A DNA stretch of 64,000 nt from Deltaproteobacteria bacterium (GTDB lineage: Bacteria; Myxococcota_A; UBA9160; UBA4427): contig JAJDAO010000009.1 in assembly GCA_029261835.1 (NCBI GenBank), positions 186,001 to 250,000 of the forward strand, in the 5' to 3' direction. Under the pieces are notes generated by a model that was not told the origin of the DNA, made no database searches, and saw only the letters and a program-made list of their open reading frames with translations. Positions 51,653 to 60,578 of this stretch are shown here, piece after piece (within the stretch, counting starts at the first letter, position 1; the number at the start of each line of letters is the position of its first letter). Position numbers and translations under genes: made by a program.

Positions 51653-52467
51653 TGCGAGGCCGCCAGGCGTCGCGGGTCGAAGTGTGTTGGCGACAGCCGG
51701 ATATCGGGCTGGATCTCGAGCACTTGTAACCGCGTGTAGGAGTCGAGGCGCAGGTGGGTCATGGTGCTCGTCATCGGTACCCAGGCGTGCTTGATACGCT
51801 TCACGTGCTCGAGCGGAGAGACGAGTTGCTTGACCTCGATACCGCGTGCGTCCCAGTAGCGCGTAAGCAGCGGGATGGAGCGAGCGATGTCGATCGTGAT
51901 CTCGAAGTGAGAGTACTGCGAGCGGGTCTCGGGTCTCGGGGTGGCGCGGATGACGAAGCAGTCGCGTGCGTGGTACCGGATATCGGGCATGCGCTGATAA
52001 TGGGCGTCTTCGAGCTCGCGCGGCAATATGTCCTCGACGCTGAAGTCGCTGCCGAAGATGGTCTCGCCCCGCAGGTTCACGCGACGCACGAGACGGTTGC
52101 TGCTGCGGTAGACGAACTGGTCGTTGACCCGGTCCAGGTTGTTGATGACCAGATAACCCGAGTGCCGGATATCGAAGGGTGCCGTGTAGAGCAGCAGCGA
52201 CTTCGAGAGCACGACGTCGTCGAGTGGCCGGTCGTCGGGGCCGCGGAAGCTCTGAAACCACATCTCGAATTCCGTGGCCTGCGCGTTGCCCGCGCGATCG
52301 CCCGAGGTGAGTCGTGCTCGCTGCAGGTAGGAATCGAAGCGGTTCTCGAGCACGCGGGCGTAGATATCGCGTCCGCTGAGCTGCGGACTGGTCTCGACAC
52401 CGCCGGCGCGGCCCGCGAGCGCCCAAGCCGCGGCGAGTGCCACCAGAGCGAGCGAGATGCCCCGCAT
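51649..52467 (-). CDS. Outer-membrane lipoprotein-sorting (LolA-like) protein
   Basis: 272 aa from ATG at 52467 (MRGISLALVALAAAWALAGR, signal peptide ending GGVET). RDIYARVLENRFDSYLQRAR, TEFEMWFQSFRGPDDRPLDD, VVLSKSLLLYTAPFDIRHSG and YLVINNLDRVNDQFVYRSSN then RRVNLRGETIFGSDFSVEDI are typical of the LolA-like family found next to RND/MMPL exporters. A periplasmic half-barrel that probably carries lipid. It is the last gene of the priA-rpe strand and faces the RND gene across the palindrome. Confidence 0.88.
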   Translation of the reverse strand: MRGISLALVALAAAWALAGRAGGVETSPQLSGRDIYARVLENRFDSYLQRARLTSGDRAGNAQATEFEMWFQSFRGPDDRPLDDVVLSKSLLLYTAPFDIRHSGYLVINNLDRVNDQFVYRSSNRLVRRVNLRGETIFGSDFSVEDILPRELEDAHYQRMPDIRYHARDCFVIRATPRPETRSQYSHFEITIDIARSIPLLTRYWDARGIEVKQLVSPLEHVKRIKHAWVPMTSTMTHLRLDSYTRLQVLEIQPDIRLSPTHFDPRRLAASH

Positions 52468-52585
52468 GTCGCCATCCCCCGGAGCCCACTCGGGCTCGGC
52501 TTCTACACTAGCCCGGACCCTTCGCGCGCGTCCGGCCGCATTCCTCAAGTCAGCTTCAGATGGCTGCGCTCGGGGACAGCGGGGA

Positions 52586-53272
52586 TCAGCGCCTTGCTGC
52601 GCGGCGCAGCGAGTCGATCGCGACCTTGTAGTCGGAGGTGCCGAATACGGCCGTTCCGGCGACGAACACATCCGCGCCCGCACGCGCGGCGTCGCCGATC
52701 GTCTCGACCTTGACGCCCCCGTCCACCTCGAGGTCCACCTGCAGGCCGCGCTCGTCGATCCAGCGCCGCAGGGTTGCGATCTTGGGTAGCGTCGTGTGGA
52801 TGAATTGCTGCCCGCCGAAGCCGGGATTGACGCTCATCAGCAGTACCTGATCCACCTCCTCGAGCACCGGCTCGAGCGCCACCGCCGGCGTGCCGGGGTT
52901 GATCACCGCGCAGGCGCGCACGCCGGCCTCGCGAATCTTCTGCAGGCTGCGGTGCAGGTGCGGCGAGGCCTCGACGTGGACGCCCAGCGTGCTGGCGCCG
53001 GCCGCGATGAAGTCGTCGATGTAGCGTTCCGGTGCCTCGATCATGAGATGCACGTCGAGCGGCAGATCGGTGCAACGTCTGACCGCCTCGACCACGACGG
53101 GACCGATGCTGATGTTCGGCACGAAGCAGCCGTCCATCACGTCGACGTGGACGCAGTCGGCCCCCGCGCGCTCGATGGCGTGGATCTCCTCGGCCAGCTT
53201 CGAGAAGTCGGCGGAAAGAATGGACGGGGCGATTCTCACTTGCTCGTCGTCTTGTTTCTGCTGCTGGCCCAT
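52586..53272 (-). CDS. rpe: Ribulose-phosphate 3-epimerase
   Basis: 228 aa from ATG at 53272. TIM barrel with IAPSILSADFSKLAEEI, the metal-binding CVHVDVMDGCFVPNISIGP, LDVHLMIEAPERYID, LLMSVNPGFGGQQFI and LEVDGGVKVETI. All catalytic His/Asp positions (HVDVMDG, DVHLMI, VDGG) are present. It interconverts Ru5P and Xu5P in the pentose-phosphate and Calvin pathways. Starts 17 bp after the rsmB stop, so it is in the same operon. Confidence 0.97.
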   Translation of the reverse strand: MGQQQKQDDEQVRIAPSILSADFSKLAEEIHAIERAGADCVHVDVMDGCFVPNISIGPVVVEAVRRCTDLPLDVHLMIEAPERYIDDFIAAGASTLGVHVEASPHLHRSLQKIREAGVRACAVINPGTPAVALEPVLEEVDQVLLMSVNPGFGGQQFIHTTLPKIATLRRWIDERGLQVDLEVDGGVKVETIGDAARAGADVFVAGTAVFGTSDYKVAIDSLRRAARR

Positions 53273-53288
53273 GTGTGCTCGTCGTCGA

Positions 53289-54749
53289 TCAGTCGATTCG
53301 AATGATTCGCGCTGCGAAGAATCCGTCGCTGTCTTGCACGTGCGGGAAGCACCGCAGGAAGCCGTCGTCGTCGAGCACCGGCGAGAGTGTCGCTGGCAGC
53401 TCGGCCTTCGACGCCAGGCGGAACGAAGGATGGTTCGCGAGAAAGCCCCGCACGACGTCTTCGTTTTCTTCGCATAGGATGGTGCAAGTACTGTAGACGA
53501 GAGTGCCGCCCGGTCTCAAGACTTCGGCCCCACTCTCGAGAATCGCCCGCTGCAGGTCGGCGAGCTGCAGCGGGTCACCGGGCCGAAGCCGCCAGCGGGC
53601 GTCGGGATTGCGGCGCAGCGTTCCGAGCCCGGAGCAGGGGGCATCGACCAAGATGCGATCGAAGCGGGCGCCTTCGGGCGGTGCGGCCAGGCCGGCGTCT
53701 GTCGGCAGGTCGGTCAATGGCTCGGCGGCGTCGCGTCGCAGCGTGCTGATGCCGGAGAGCCCGAGCCGGCGGGCACTGCGGGCCACCAGATTCAGGCGCT
53801 GGGCGTTGCGGTCCAGTGCGAGCACACGCCCGGCCTCGCTCTGTGCCTCGGCGATGGCGGTGGTCTTGGTGCCCGGCGCGGCGCAGACGTCGAGTACGCG
53901 GTCGTCCGGCTGGACGTCGAGGAGCTCCAGCACCAGCTGAGAGGCCTCGTCCTGCACGGTGTACTCGCCGGACAGGAAGAGCGGATCTCGTCCTGGATCG
54001 CCCTTGCGTCCGAGCACGATTCCGTTGGGGGCGAGCTGGCACGCCCGAGCCGCCGGGAAGTTGCCGCGCAGCTTCTCGAGTAGCCGATCGCGATCGCCGC
54101 GTTTTCGGTTGGCGCGGATGGTGAGCGGCGGTGGCTCGTTGCAGGCGCGTGTCAGGGCGGCTGCCGCCTCGGCGCCGTAGTCCGACAGCCAGCGCTCGGC
54201 GATCCAGCGCGGCAGCGAGAGCGCGTGCTCCAAATGGCCGAGCGCGTCTTCTTCCAGCTCCGGGAACGCGACTTGGTCTGCATCCCGGGCCAGCCGCCGG
54301 AGCACCGCGTTGACGAGCCCGGTTGCCCGCTCTGCGCCGAGTGCCCGTGCACAGCGCACCGATTCGTCGACGGCCGCCGTGTTGGGAATGCGATCGCTGA
54401 AGCAGATCTGGTAGAGGCCGATGCGCAGCGTGGTGATGACCAACGGCTCGAGCTCCGCCAGGTCGCGATCGAGCGCGCTGCGCAGCAGGTAATCCAGGCG
54501 TCCACGCCAGCGCAGGGTTCCGTAGACGAGCTCGGTAGCGAGCGCGCGGTCTGCGCTGGCGAGGTTGCTGTGCGCGAGCGCCTCGTGCAGGGCGAGATCC
54601 GCATAGGCGCGAACGCGCTCGACGCGCTCGAGCACGCGCACGGCGATCAGCCGCGCGAGCGTCGGGCCGCCGCCGCGCCGCCGCCCGCCGCCGCTGCCGT
54701 TGGTGCTGTCCGGCCGCCCACGGCCGGGTCGGTGCCTCACGTTACTCAT
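53289..54749 (-). CDS. rsmB: 16S rRNA m5C967 methyltransferase RsmB
   Basis: 486 aa from ATG at 54749 (MSNVRHRPGRG). A Gly/Arg-rich N-terminus precedes the NusB-like domain (ARLIAVRVLERVERVRAYAD, LATELVYGTLRWRGRLDYLL, ATGLVNAVLRRLARDAD). The methyltransferase domain has DVCAAPGTKTTAIAEAQ (SAM), ILVDAPCSGLGTLRRNPDAR (PC motif) and LVYSTCTILCEENEDVV (TC catalytic Cys). Its start overlaps the fmt stop by 8 bp. It modifies C967 of 16S rRNA. Confidence 0.96.
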   Translation of the reverse strand: MSNVRHRPGRGRPDSTNGSGGGRRRGGGPTLARLIAVRVLERVERVRAYADLALHEALAHSNLASADRALATELVYGTLRWRGRLDYLLRSALDRDLAELEPLVITTLRIGLYQICFSDRIPNTAAVDESVRCARALGAERATGLVNAVLRRLARDADQVAFPELEEDALGHLEHALSLPRWIAERWLSDYGAEAAAALTRACNEPPPLTIRANRKRGDRDRLLEKLRGNFPAARACQLAPNGIVLGRKGDPGRDPLFLSGEYTVQDEASQLVLELLDVQPDDRVLDVCAAPGTKTTAIAEAQSEAGRVLALDRNAQRLNLVARSARRLGLSGISTLRRDAAEPLTDLPTDAGLAAPPEGARFDRILVDAPCSGLGTLRRNPDARWRLRPGDPLQLADLQRAILESGAEVLRPGGTLVYSTCTILCEENEDVVRGFLANHPSFRLASKAELPATLSPVLDDDGFLRCFPHVQDSDGFFAARIIRID

Positions 54750-55746
54750 CGGCTCCGGTCTGTTGCACGCCCAGGCGCACTCCATCGGCAAGCGGGCGGC
54801 CGCGCAGAAAATCGGCAGCCTGCAAGATTCGCCCGCCCGGGCGCTGAACCTCCAGCGGCAGCAGCCAATCGTCGCCGGTGGCGATTTGCAGCGCCGGCTC
54901 CCCGCTCGTGCTCGCCACGCGCGCGGTGCCCGGCTCCGCCGCCGCGCGTGCTCCCGAGCAATCCGCCCGCGCGCGCAGGATACGCAACACCTCCGGCCGC
55001 TCGCCAGCGGCGGCGGGCAAATGGGTGAAAGCGCCGGGACGGGGCGCCAGCGCGTGAATGCGGTGCACCAGCGTGCGGCTGCTCTGCCGCCAGTCGAGCA
55101 GGCCGTCCCGCTTCTCGAGCTTGGGCGCGACGCTGGCCCGAGCGTGGTCCTGCTCGCTCCAGCCCACCGTGTCGCAGCTGATCTGGTCGAGAACCTCCGC
55201 GATGGCGTCGGCTGCCAGCCGCGAGAGCCTTTCGGTCAGCTCGGCGGTGTTCTCCTGCTCCTCGATCTCGATCTCGCGCACCAGCGCCACGGGGCCGGCG
55301 TCCATCTCGCGCTCGAGTCGCATGATCGAGACGCCTGTTCGGTTCTCGCCGTTGAGGATTGCCTGGGCGACGGGCGAAGCCCCGCGGTACTTGGGAAGCA
55401 GGCTGGCGTGGGCGTTGATCATATAGCCGAACGCGGGAAGCGTTCTGACGCGTTTCGCAATGAACTGCCCATACGCCACCACCACGCCGAGGTCGGGTTC
55501 GTGCTCGCGCAGCGCCTCCGCGACCTCCGGGTCGCCCACGCGTTGCGGCCGGAGCAGCGGCACGCCGGCAGCGAGTGCCAGCTCGGAGACCGGCGAGGGG
55601 GACTGCTTGCGTCCGCGTCCGCGTCCGCGGTCCGGCTGGCTCACCACTGTCACGACCGCGTGGCGGCCCTCGAGTAGTCGCTCGAGGCTCGGAATCGCCA
55701 CCTGGGGTGTGCCGAAGAAGGCGATGCGAAGGTTTCGGGCAGGCAG
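54742..55746 (-). CDS. fmt: Methionyl-tRNA formyltransferase, apparently with a CTG start
   Basis: 334 aa if started at CTG 55746. The essential first strand reads LPARNLRIAFFGTPQVAIPS (family: LRIxFxGTPxFA). The only in-frame codons between the def stop (TAG at 55753-55755) and this strand are TCT CCG CTG CCT GCC CGA AAC CTT CGC; there is no ATG, GTG or TTG. GAGGAG lies 9 bp before the CTG. The next standard start (GTG 55701) would delete the strand. Catalytic motifs follow: NAHASLLPKYRGASPVAQAI (formyl-THF site SLLP) and MRLEREMDAGPVAL (conserved Asp). It formylates initiator Met-tRNA; downstream partner of def. Confidence 0.93.
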   Translation of the reverse strand: MPARNLRIAFFGTPQVAIPSLERLLEGRHAVVTVVSQPDRGRGRGRKQSPSPVSELALAAGVPLLRPQRVGDPEVAEALREHEPDLGVVVAYGQFIAKRVRTLPAFGYMINAHASLLPKYRGASPVAQAILNGENRTGVSIMRLEREMDAGPVALVREIEIEEQENTAELTERLSRLAADAIAEVLDQISCDTVGWSEQDHARASVAPKLEKRDGLLDWRQSSRTLVHRIHALAPRPGAFTHLPAAAGERPEVLRILRARADCSGARAAAEPGTARVASTSGEPALQIATGDDWLLPLEVQRPGGRILQAADFLRGRPLADGVRLGVQQTGADE

Positions 55747-55752
55747 CGGAGA

Positions 55753-56274
55753 CTACTCCTCTTGCTCGAGCGTGAGCTGCTTCTTCCGCTTCTTGACGTA
55801 CAGGCTCCGTTTGAGGCGACTGATGCGATCGATGAACAGGATGCCGTCGAGGTGATCGAGCTCGTGTTGCAGGCAGACCGCGCGCAGCCCCTCGGCCTTC
55901 TCGACGATCTCCGCACCGTCGAGATCGGTGGCCTTGATCGTCACCTCGGCCGCTCGTTCGACATCGGCCGTGTAGTCGGGAACCGACAGGCAGCCCTCCT
56001 CCCAGGTGATCACGCCCTGCCGGTGAACAATCTCCGGATTGATCAGCGTGAGCGGATTGCGCTCGCCCCCCTCGTCGTTCCAGCCGGTGTCGATCACGAA
56101 CATTCGCACCGCCGCACCGAGTTGTGGCGCCGCGAGGCCGATGCCCGGCTCGTCGTACATCACATCGCACATGTCGCGCGCCAATGCGCGGATCTCCTCG
56201 TCGATCGTAGCGATGGGCTCGGACACGCGCTTGAGGCGCGGATCGGGGAACTGGAGCACTTCCCGTAGAGGCAT
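55753..56274 (-). CDS. def: Peptide deformylase
   Basis: 173 aa from ATG at 56274. The three motifs are complete: EPGIGLAAPQLGAAVRMFVI (motif 1), TWEEGCLSVPDYTADVERAA (motif 2, metal-binding Cys) and RAVCLQHELDHLDGILFIDR (motif 3, HELDH with two His ligands and Glu). A basic tail RLKRSLYVKKRKKQ follows. It removes the formyl group from nascent proteins. It sits immediately upstream of fmt, 114 bp after priA. Confidence 0.97.
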   Translation of the reverse strand: MPLREVLQFPDPRLKRVSEPIATIDEEIRALARDMCDVMYDEPGIGLAAPQLGAAVRMFVIDTGWNDEGGERNPLTLINPEIVHRQGVITWEEGCLSVPDYTADVERAAEVTIKATDLDGAEIVEKAEGLRAVCLQHELDHLDGILFIDRISRLKRSLYVKKRKKQLTLEQEE

Positions 56275-56388
56275 GACGTTGCGTCCCTGTCCGGCTGCGG
56301 GCTGGTCCCCTGTCCGGCCCGGGCGCGTCGCGAGCGGGAGAGCAGGGGGTGAAGGCGTGTAACCTGGCGTTCTGGATAGGTTTTCGAT

Positions 56389-58893
56389 TTATAGCATGTT
56401 GATTGGATCGACGTCCACCACGGCCTGGATGCCCGGTCCAAGACGCCGGGCCGCCGCGTTGAGATGGTGCGACGCGTGTCGCACCGCCTGCGAGTCGGTG
56501 CCCTTCGCGAGAAGCTGGAACCGGTAGCGGCCGCGCAGGCGCGGCAGCGGGGCCGGGGCGGGGCCGAGGATCTCGCAAGCGGAGCCCGCGGCCTGGGCAC
56601 GCGCCGAAGCCGCCAGGGCTTCGGCAGCCTTGTGGGTCTGCTCCTGATCTTCACCCGAGACCATCACCTGTGTGAGGCGGCCGAATGGCGGATAGCCGAG
56701 CGTCGCTCGATGGCCGATCTCCTCGTGATAGAAGACCTCGTAGTCGTGCTGCACCACCGGTCGAATCGCGTAGTGGTCGGGGACAAAACTCTGCAGCACG
56801 ACGCGTCCCGGCGCGGCGGCCCGACCCGCTCGGCCCGCCACCTGCGTGAGGAGCTGAAAGGTTCGCTCAGCAGCTCGGAAGTCGGGCATGTGCAGTCCGA
56901 GGTCGGCGGAAATGACACCCACCAGGCGCACGCCCGGAAAGTCGTGTCCCTTGGCGACCATCTGGGTGCCCATGAGGATGTCGATTTCGTTTCGGCGTAG
57001 GCCGCCAAGTACCGACTCCACGTGTCCTCGACGCTGTGCGGTGTCGCGATCCAGACGCGCCAGACGGGCCTGCGGAAAGCGGGCCCTCACCTCCTCCTCC
57101 AATCGCTGGGTACCGGTGCCGAGCAACGCGGTGTCGGGTTGGCCGCAGCCTCCGCAGTGCTCCGGCGGCGGCTTGCCAAAGTCGCAGTAGTGGCAGCGCA
57201 GTCGCTGGTCGGCGGCGTGGTAGACCAGCGCCACGTCGCAGGCCGGGCAGCGCTCGGCGAAGCCGCAATCGAAGCAAAAGACCTGTGTGGAGAAGCCGCG
57301 GCGGTTGAGGAAGAGGATGCTCTGTCCACCTTCGGCGAGTGTCTGCTGCATGGCGCGTCGCAGGGACTTCGAGAGGATCAGCTTGTGGCCGCGCGGCTGG
57401 CGCCGCCGCTCGGCCGTCAGGTCGACGATCTCGACGGCCGGAAGCGGTCGGCCGGCGATACGTCGCTGCAGTACCAGTCGCTTGATTTCGCCGTTCTCTG
57501 CCCGGTGGCGGGTTTCGAGCGCGGGCGTGGCCGAGCCGAGGATCACCGGGCAGCCCGCCAGTGCTGCGCGCCGTTCGGCCAGACCGCGGGCGTGGTAACG
57601 GAAGCCCTCGTCGTTCTTGTAGGCGGAGTCGTGCTCCTCATCGATCACGATGACACCGAGCTTCTCCAGCGGAGCGAAGAGCGCGCTGCGCGCGCCGACG
57701 GCGATGGGCGTATCACCCGTGCGCAGTCTCTGCCATTGCTCGAGGCGCTCACCGGGCCGGAGCCCGCTGTGGAGCACCGCGAGCTCATCGCCGAAGCGCG
57801 CGCGCAGCCGCGCCACGATCTGGTGCGTCAACGTGATTTCGGGCACCAACACGAGCGCTTGGCGGCCCGCCGCCAGGGCCTCGGCGACGGCTCGCAGGTA
57901 CACCTCGGTCTTCCCGCTGCCCGTGACGCCATGGAGCAGAAAGCGCTGAGGGCGCCGCTCGCGAATACAGCAGCAGATGGGCTCGAGCGCGGCCGACTGC
58001 TCCGCGCTGAGCGTGGGTGCCTGGTCGCGCTCGACCGCCGGGCCCAGCACGTTGCGCGGAACTTCGCGCTGATTGATCTCGACCATTCTTCGCTCGACGA
58101 GGGCGCGTAGCTGCGCGGGTGTGGCGGCCGTGCGCAAGCCGATCTCGTGGGTGGCCAGCGTGCCGAGCTCGGCCAGTCGGCGGAGCAGGGCGGCCTGCTT
58201 CGGGGCACGGGCCAGCTCTGTCAGGCAGGTGTGCTCCACATCGAGATCGGCGCGCAGTCTGGCTACGCGCTCCGTCTTCACACGCGCGCGCGGGCCACGC
58301 AAGCGACTGCCGCGCCGCACCAGCCCGTCGCTCACGAGCGTCTCCAGCAGCGCGGCGGCTCCGGGAAGGCGCCGGCGCAGATCGGCTTCGTCCACAGGGC
58401 CGCGATCGAGCGCTGCGAGTAACTCGCGGGCCGCACCCTGCACGGCACCGCTTCGCAGCGCTTCACAGCCGCGGGGCAGCAGTGCCAGGTCGCGTATGAG
58501 GCTCGGCGCCGAGCCCGCCGGCAGGGCTGTTGCCAGCGCCAGGCCGACCGGGCAAAGAGCGTCTTCGGCGGCCTCTCGCAGCAGGTTCATCAGCGCAAGC
58601 GAGAGCACGGGCTCGCTATCGAGCACCTGCTCGAGCGTGGCCAGGGCGGCGCGCTCCTCGCCGAGCCGGTTATGCTCCGGCCCGGCCGTCTCGCGAGGTG
58701 AGGCGCTCGTCGAGCGTTCGACCACGACGCCAGTGAGCCGACGGCCGGAGAACGGCACCAGCACACGGTGCCCCGGCAGGGCGTCGGCGGCCAGCTCGTT
58801 TGGCACCGCGTAGGAGAAGAGGGAGTCGATGGGGACGGGAAGCGCTACGCGAACGACCTCGCAGGTGGTCTGTGCGAAGAGCGGGTCGGTCAT
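56389..58893 (-). CDS. priA: Primosomal replication restart helicase PriA
   Basis: 834 aa from ATG at 58893 (MTDPLFAQTTCEVVRVALPV). The N-terminal 3'-DNA-binding domain (VPNELAADALPGHRVLVPFS) is followed by a winged helix and the SF2 helicase core: LLHGVTGSGKTEVYLRAVAE (Walker A), IVIDEEHDSAYKN (DEEH box) and LILGSATPALET-type motif III (VILGSATPALETR). The zinc-binding insert has CFDCGFAERCPACDVALVYH and CHYCDFGKPPPEHCGGCGQP. Later GTQMVAKGHDFPGVRLV and QVAGRAGRAAAPG. It reloads the replisome at stalled forks. First gene of the priA-def-fmt-rsmB-rpe run. Confidence 0.97.
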   Translation of the reverse strand: MTDPLFAQTTCEVVRVALPVPIDSLFSYAVPNELAADALPGHRVLVPFSGRRLTGVVVERSTSASPRETAGPEHNRLGEERAALATLEQVLDSEPVLSLALMNLLREAAEDALCPVGLALATALPAGSAPSLIRDLALLPRGCEALRSGAVQGAARELLAALDRGPVDEADLRRRLPGAAALLETLVSDGLVRRGSRLRGPRARVKTERVARLRADLDVEHTCLTELARAPKQAALLRRLAELGTLATHEIGLRTAATPAQLRALVERRMVEINQREVPRNVLGPAVERDQAPTLSAEQSAALEPICCCIRERRPQRFLLHGVTGSGKTEVYLRAVAEALAAGRQALVLVPEITLTHQIVARLRARFGDELAVLHSGLRPGERLEQWQRLRTGDTPIAVGARSALFAPLEKLGVIVIDEEHDSAYKNDEGFRYHARGLAERRAALAGCPVILGSATPALETRHRAENGEIKRLVLQRRIAGRPLPAVEIVDLTAERRRQPRGHKLILSKSLRRAMQQTLAEGGQSILFLNRRGFSTQVFCFDCGFAERCPACDVALVYHAADQRLRCHYCDFGKPPPEHCGGCGQPDTALLGTGTQRLEEEVRARFPQARLARLDRDTAQRRGHVESVLGGLRRNEIDILMGTQMVAKGHDFPGVRLVGVISADLGLHMPDFRAAERTFQLLTQVAGRAGRAAAPGRVVLQSFVPDHYAIRPVVQHDYEVFYHEEIGHRATLGYPPFGRLTQVMVSGEDQEQTHKAAEALAASARAQAAGSACEILGPAPAPLPRLRGRYRFQLLAKGTDSQAVRHASHHLNAAARRLGPGIQAVVDVDPINML

Positions 58894-58978
58894 CGCGGCA
58901 TTGTAGCGGGCCGCGTTGGCTCGGTGGCGATGCGGCTCAGCGCGCCGCGCTGCCCGCTTCGCAGCCCGGGGAGAGAGC

Positions 58979-59743
58979 ATGCCGAGCAACAGAACACGGC
59001 GCCGCGTGCGGGGAAAGGGCGGGAGTCGCGTGCGTGTCGAGCGCGGTCGCGGCGGTCGGCGGCTGATCGTCGATGAGACCTTCGCCTCTTTCTACCGCCC
59101 CGGTAGCGCGACTACCGGCTCGGTCTGGGACGCCATCGCGGCGCCACTGCTCGCGCTCCCGGCCAGCGCCCGGCGTTCGGTACTGCTGCTCGGCTTGGGG
59201 GGTGGAAGCGCGGCGCGCATCGTGCGTGCGCTGGCACCCGAGGCGCGCATCGTCGGCGTCGAGCTCGACCGCGAAGTCGTCGAGGCGGCGCGTCGCTGGT
59301 TCGACCTGGACGACCTCGATCTGGAGCTCGTGGTTGGCGATGCCCTCGACTTCCTGCAGCGCGAGGAATCGCGCTTCGACGTGATTCTGGAGGATGTCTT
59401 CATCGGACGTGGTGACCGGGTCCGCAAGCCCGATTGGATTCCGCTGCCGGGACACGCGCTCGCGGCCGCCCGGCTTCGGCCCGCAGGACTGCTCGTCAGC
59501 AACACCCTGGACGAGTCGTCTCGCGTGGCGAACGGGTTGAGAACGCTCTTCCCCTCGCTGGTGAGCATCGAGGTCGCGGACTACGACAACGTCGTCTTCG
59601 CCGCCGGTCCCCAGACGTTGAACGCGCGAGCCCTGCGCGCCGCTGTGGCCCGTGACGCCCTGTTAGCCGGCACGCTACCCGCGCTGCGCTTCCGGAGTCT
59701 GACTAGCGCTCGTCCTCGAGAAACTGCAGCACGATCTGATTGA
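58979..59743 (+). CDS. Spermidine-synthase-like methyltransferase-fold protein
   Basis: 254 aa from ATG at 58979 behind GGGGAGAG. A basic N-terminus (RTRRRVRGKGGSRVRVERGR) precedes a Rossmann fold: VLLLGLGGGSAARIVRALAP, IVGVELDREVVEAARRWFDL, LVVGDALDFLQREESRFDVI and LEDVFIGRGDRVRKPDW. The GGGS motif and D-D pattern match the SpeE superfamily, but the aminopropyl-transfer residues are not obvious, so a spermidine-synthase-like orphan is the safer label. Divergent from priA. Its 3' end overlaps the convergent alpha/beta-hydrolase gene by 41 bp. Confidence 0.82.
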   Translation: MPSNRTRRRVRGKGGSRVRVERGRGGRRLIVDETFASFYRPGSATTGSVWDAIAAPLLALPASARRSVLLLGLGGGSAARIVRALAPEARIVGVELDREVVEAARRWFDLDDLDLELVVGDALDFLQREESRFDVILEDVFIGRGDRVRKPDWIPLPGHALAAARLRPAGLLVSNTLDESSRVANGLRTLFPSLVSIEVADYDNVVFAAGPQTLNARALRAAVARDALLAGTLPALRFRSLTSARPRETAARSD

Positions 59744-60521
59744 AGCGCTCCGCAGACTCGACCATCACGAGATGACCGCCATAGCCGATGGTGACGAGCC
59801 GTGAGTCGGGAATCAGCGCGGCCAGCTCGCGATGCAGCTTGGGGGGCGTCACGGCATCGCGTCGACCGCACACGATGAGGGTTCGATGCGAAATGTCGGC
59901 GAGTCGCTCGTAGGCGTCGTGCTCGATGCAGGCGCGGCACTGGCGGGCGAAGAGATCGGCCGAGACCGGTGTGTCGTCACGCAGGAAGAATCGGGTCATG
60001 GCGTCGATCAGATCGTGCTGCTCGAGGGTCTCATCCTGTAGCGTCCAGAGCAGGCGATCGCGAACCAAGGCTTCCGCTGGCAGATCGAGGCCTGCCAGCT
60101 CCGCCCAGTGCTCCAGCAGCATGCGCCGCTTGGTATCCGGTCGCGCGTAGGTGCCGACCAGCGCCAGGCGTTCTACGCGCTCGGGCCAGCCCAGAGCGAG
60201 TTCCTGGGCCGTCATTCCGCCCATGAACGTGCCCAGGAAGTCGGCTCGCTCGATCTCCAGAGCGTCCATCAGCTCGACCGTGTCCCGGGCGAGGTCGACG
60301 GTCGAAAAAGCCGAGCCGGGATCCTGGCTCCCCGCGACGCCGCGGTTCTCGAAGATGAGCACAGGACGGCTCTCGCAGAACGCCGGCACCTGCAGCGGCA
60401 GCCAGCCCGCGCAGGAGCCGGCCATCCCCATGATGAGCACCAGCGGCACGCGGTCGTCGCGCTCGAAGTCGCCGTGGCGCTCGTAGTAGACGGTTCGATT
60501 GCGGAGCTCGACGTATGCCAT
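59703..60521 (-). CDS. Alpha/beta-hydrolase fold protein lacking the nucleophilic serine
   Basis: 272 aa from ATG at 60521. Clear alpha/beta hydrolase: VPLVLIMGMAGSCAGWLPLQ (oxyanion strand), then DALEIERADFLGTFMGGMTA where the nucleophile elbow GxSxGG reads GTFMGG, with Phe in the serine position (codon TTC). The acid and base regions look normal (RTLIVCGRRDAVTPPKLHRE; TIGYGGHLVMVESAERFNQI). Length is ordinary. Without Ser/Cys/Asp it cannot use the standard mechanism: a pseudo-enzyme, binding protein or cofactor-independent lyase is possible. Its 3' end overlaps the spermidine-synthase-like gene. Confidence 0.9.
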   Translation of the reverse strand: MAYVELRNRTVYYERHGDFERDDRVPLVLIMGMAGSCAGWLPLQVPAFCESRPVLIFENRGVAGSQDPGSAFSTVDLARDTVELMDALEIERADFLGTFMGGMTAQELALGWPERVERLALVGTYARPDTKRRMLLEHWAELAGLDLPAEALVRDRLLWTLQDETLEQHDLIDAMTRFFLRDDTPVSADLFARQCRACIEHDAYERLADISHRTLIVCGRRDAVTPPKLHRELAALIPDSRLVTIGYGGHLVMVESAERFNQIVLQFLEDER

Positions 60522-60578
60522 GCGTCGCTCGATGATAGGTGCTGGCCGCGGTGTCTGGGAAGGGTGGCTAAAAAAGTC

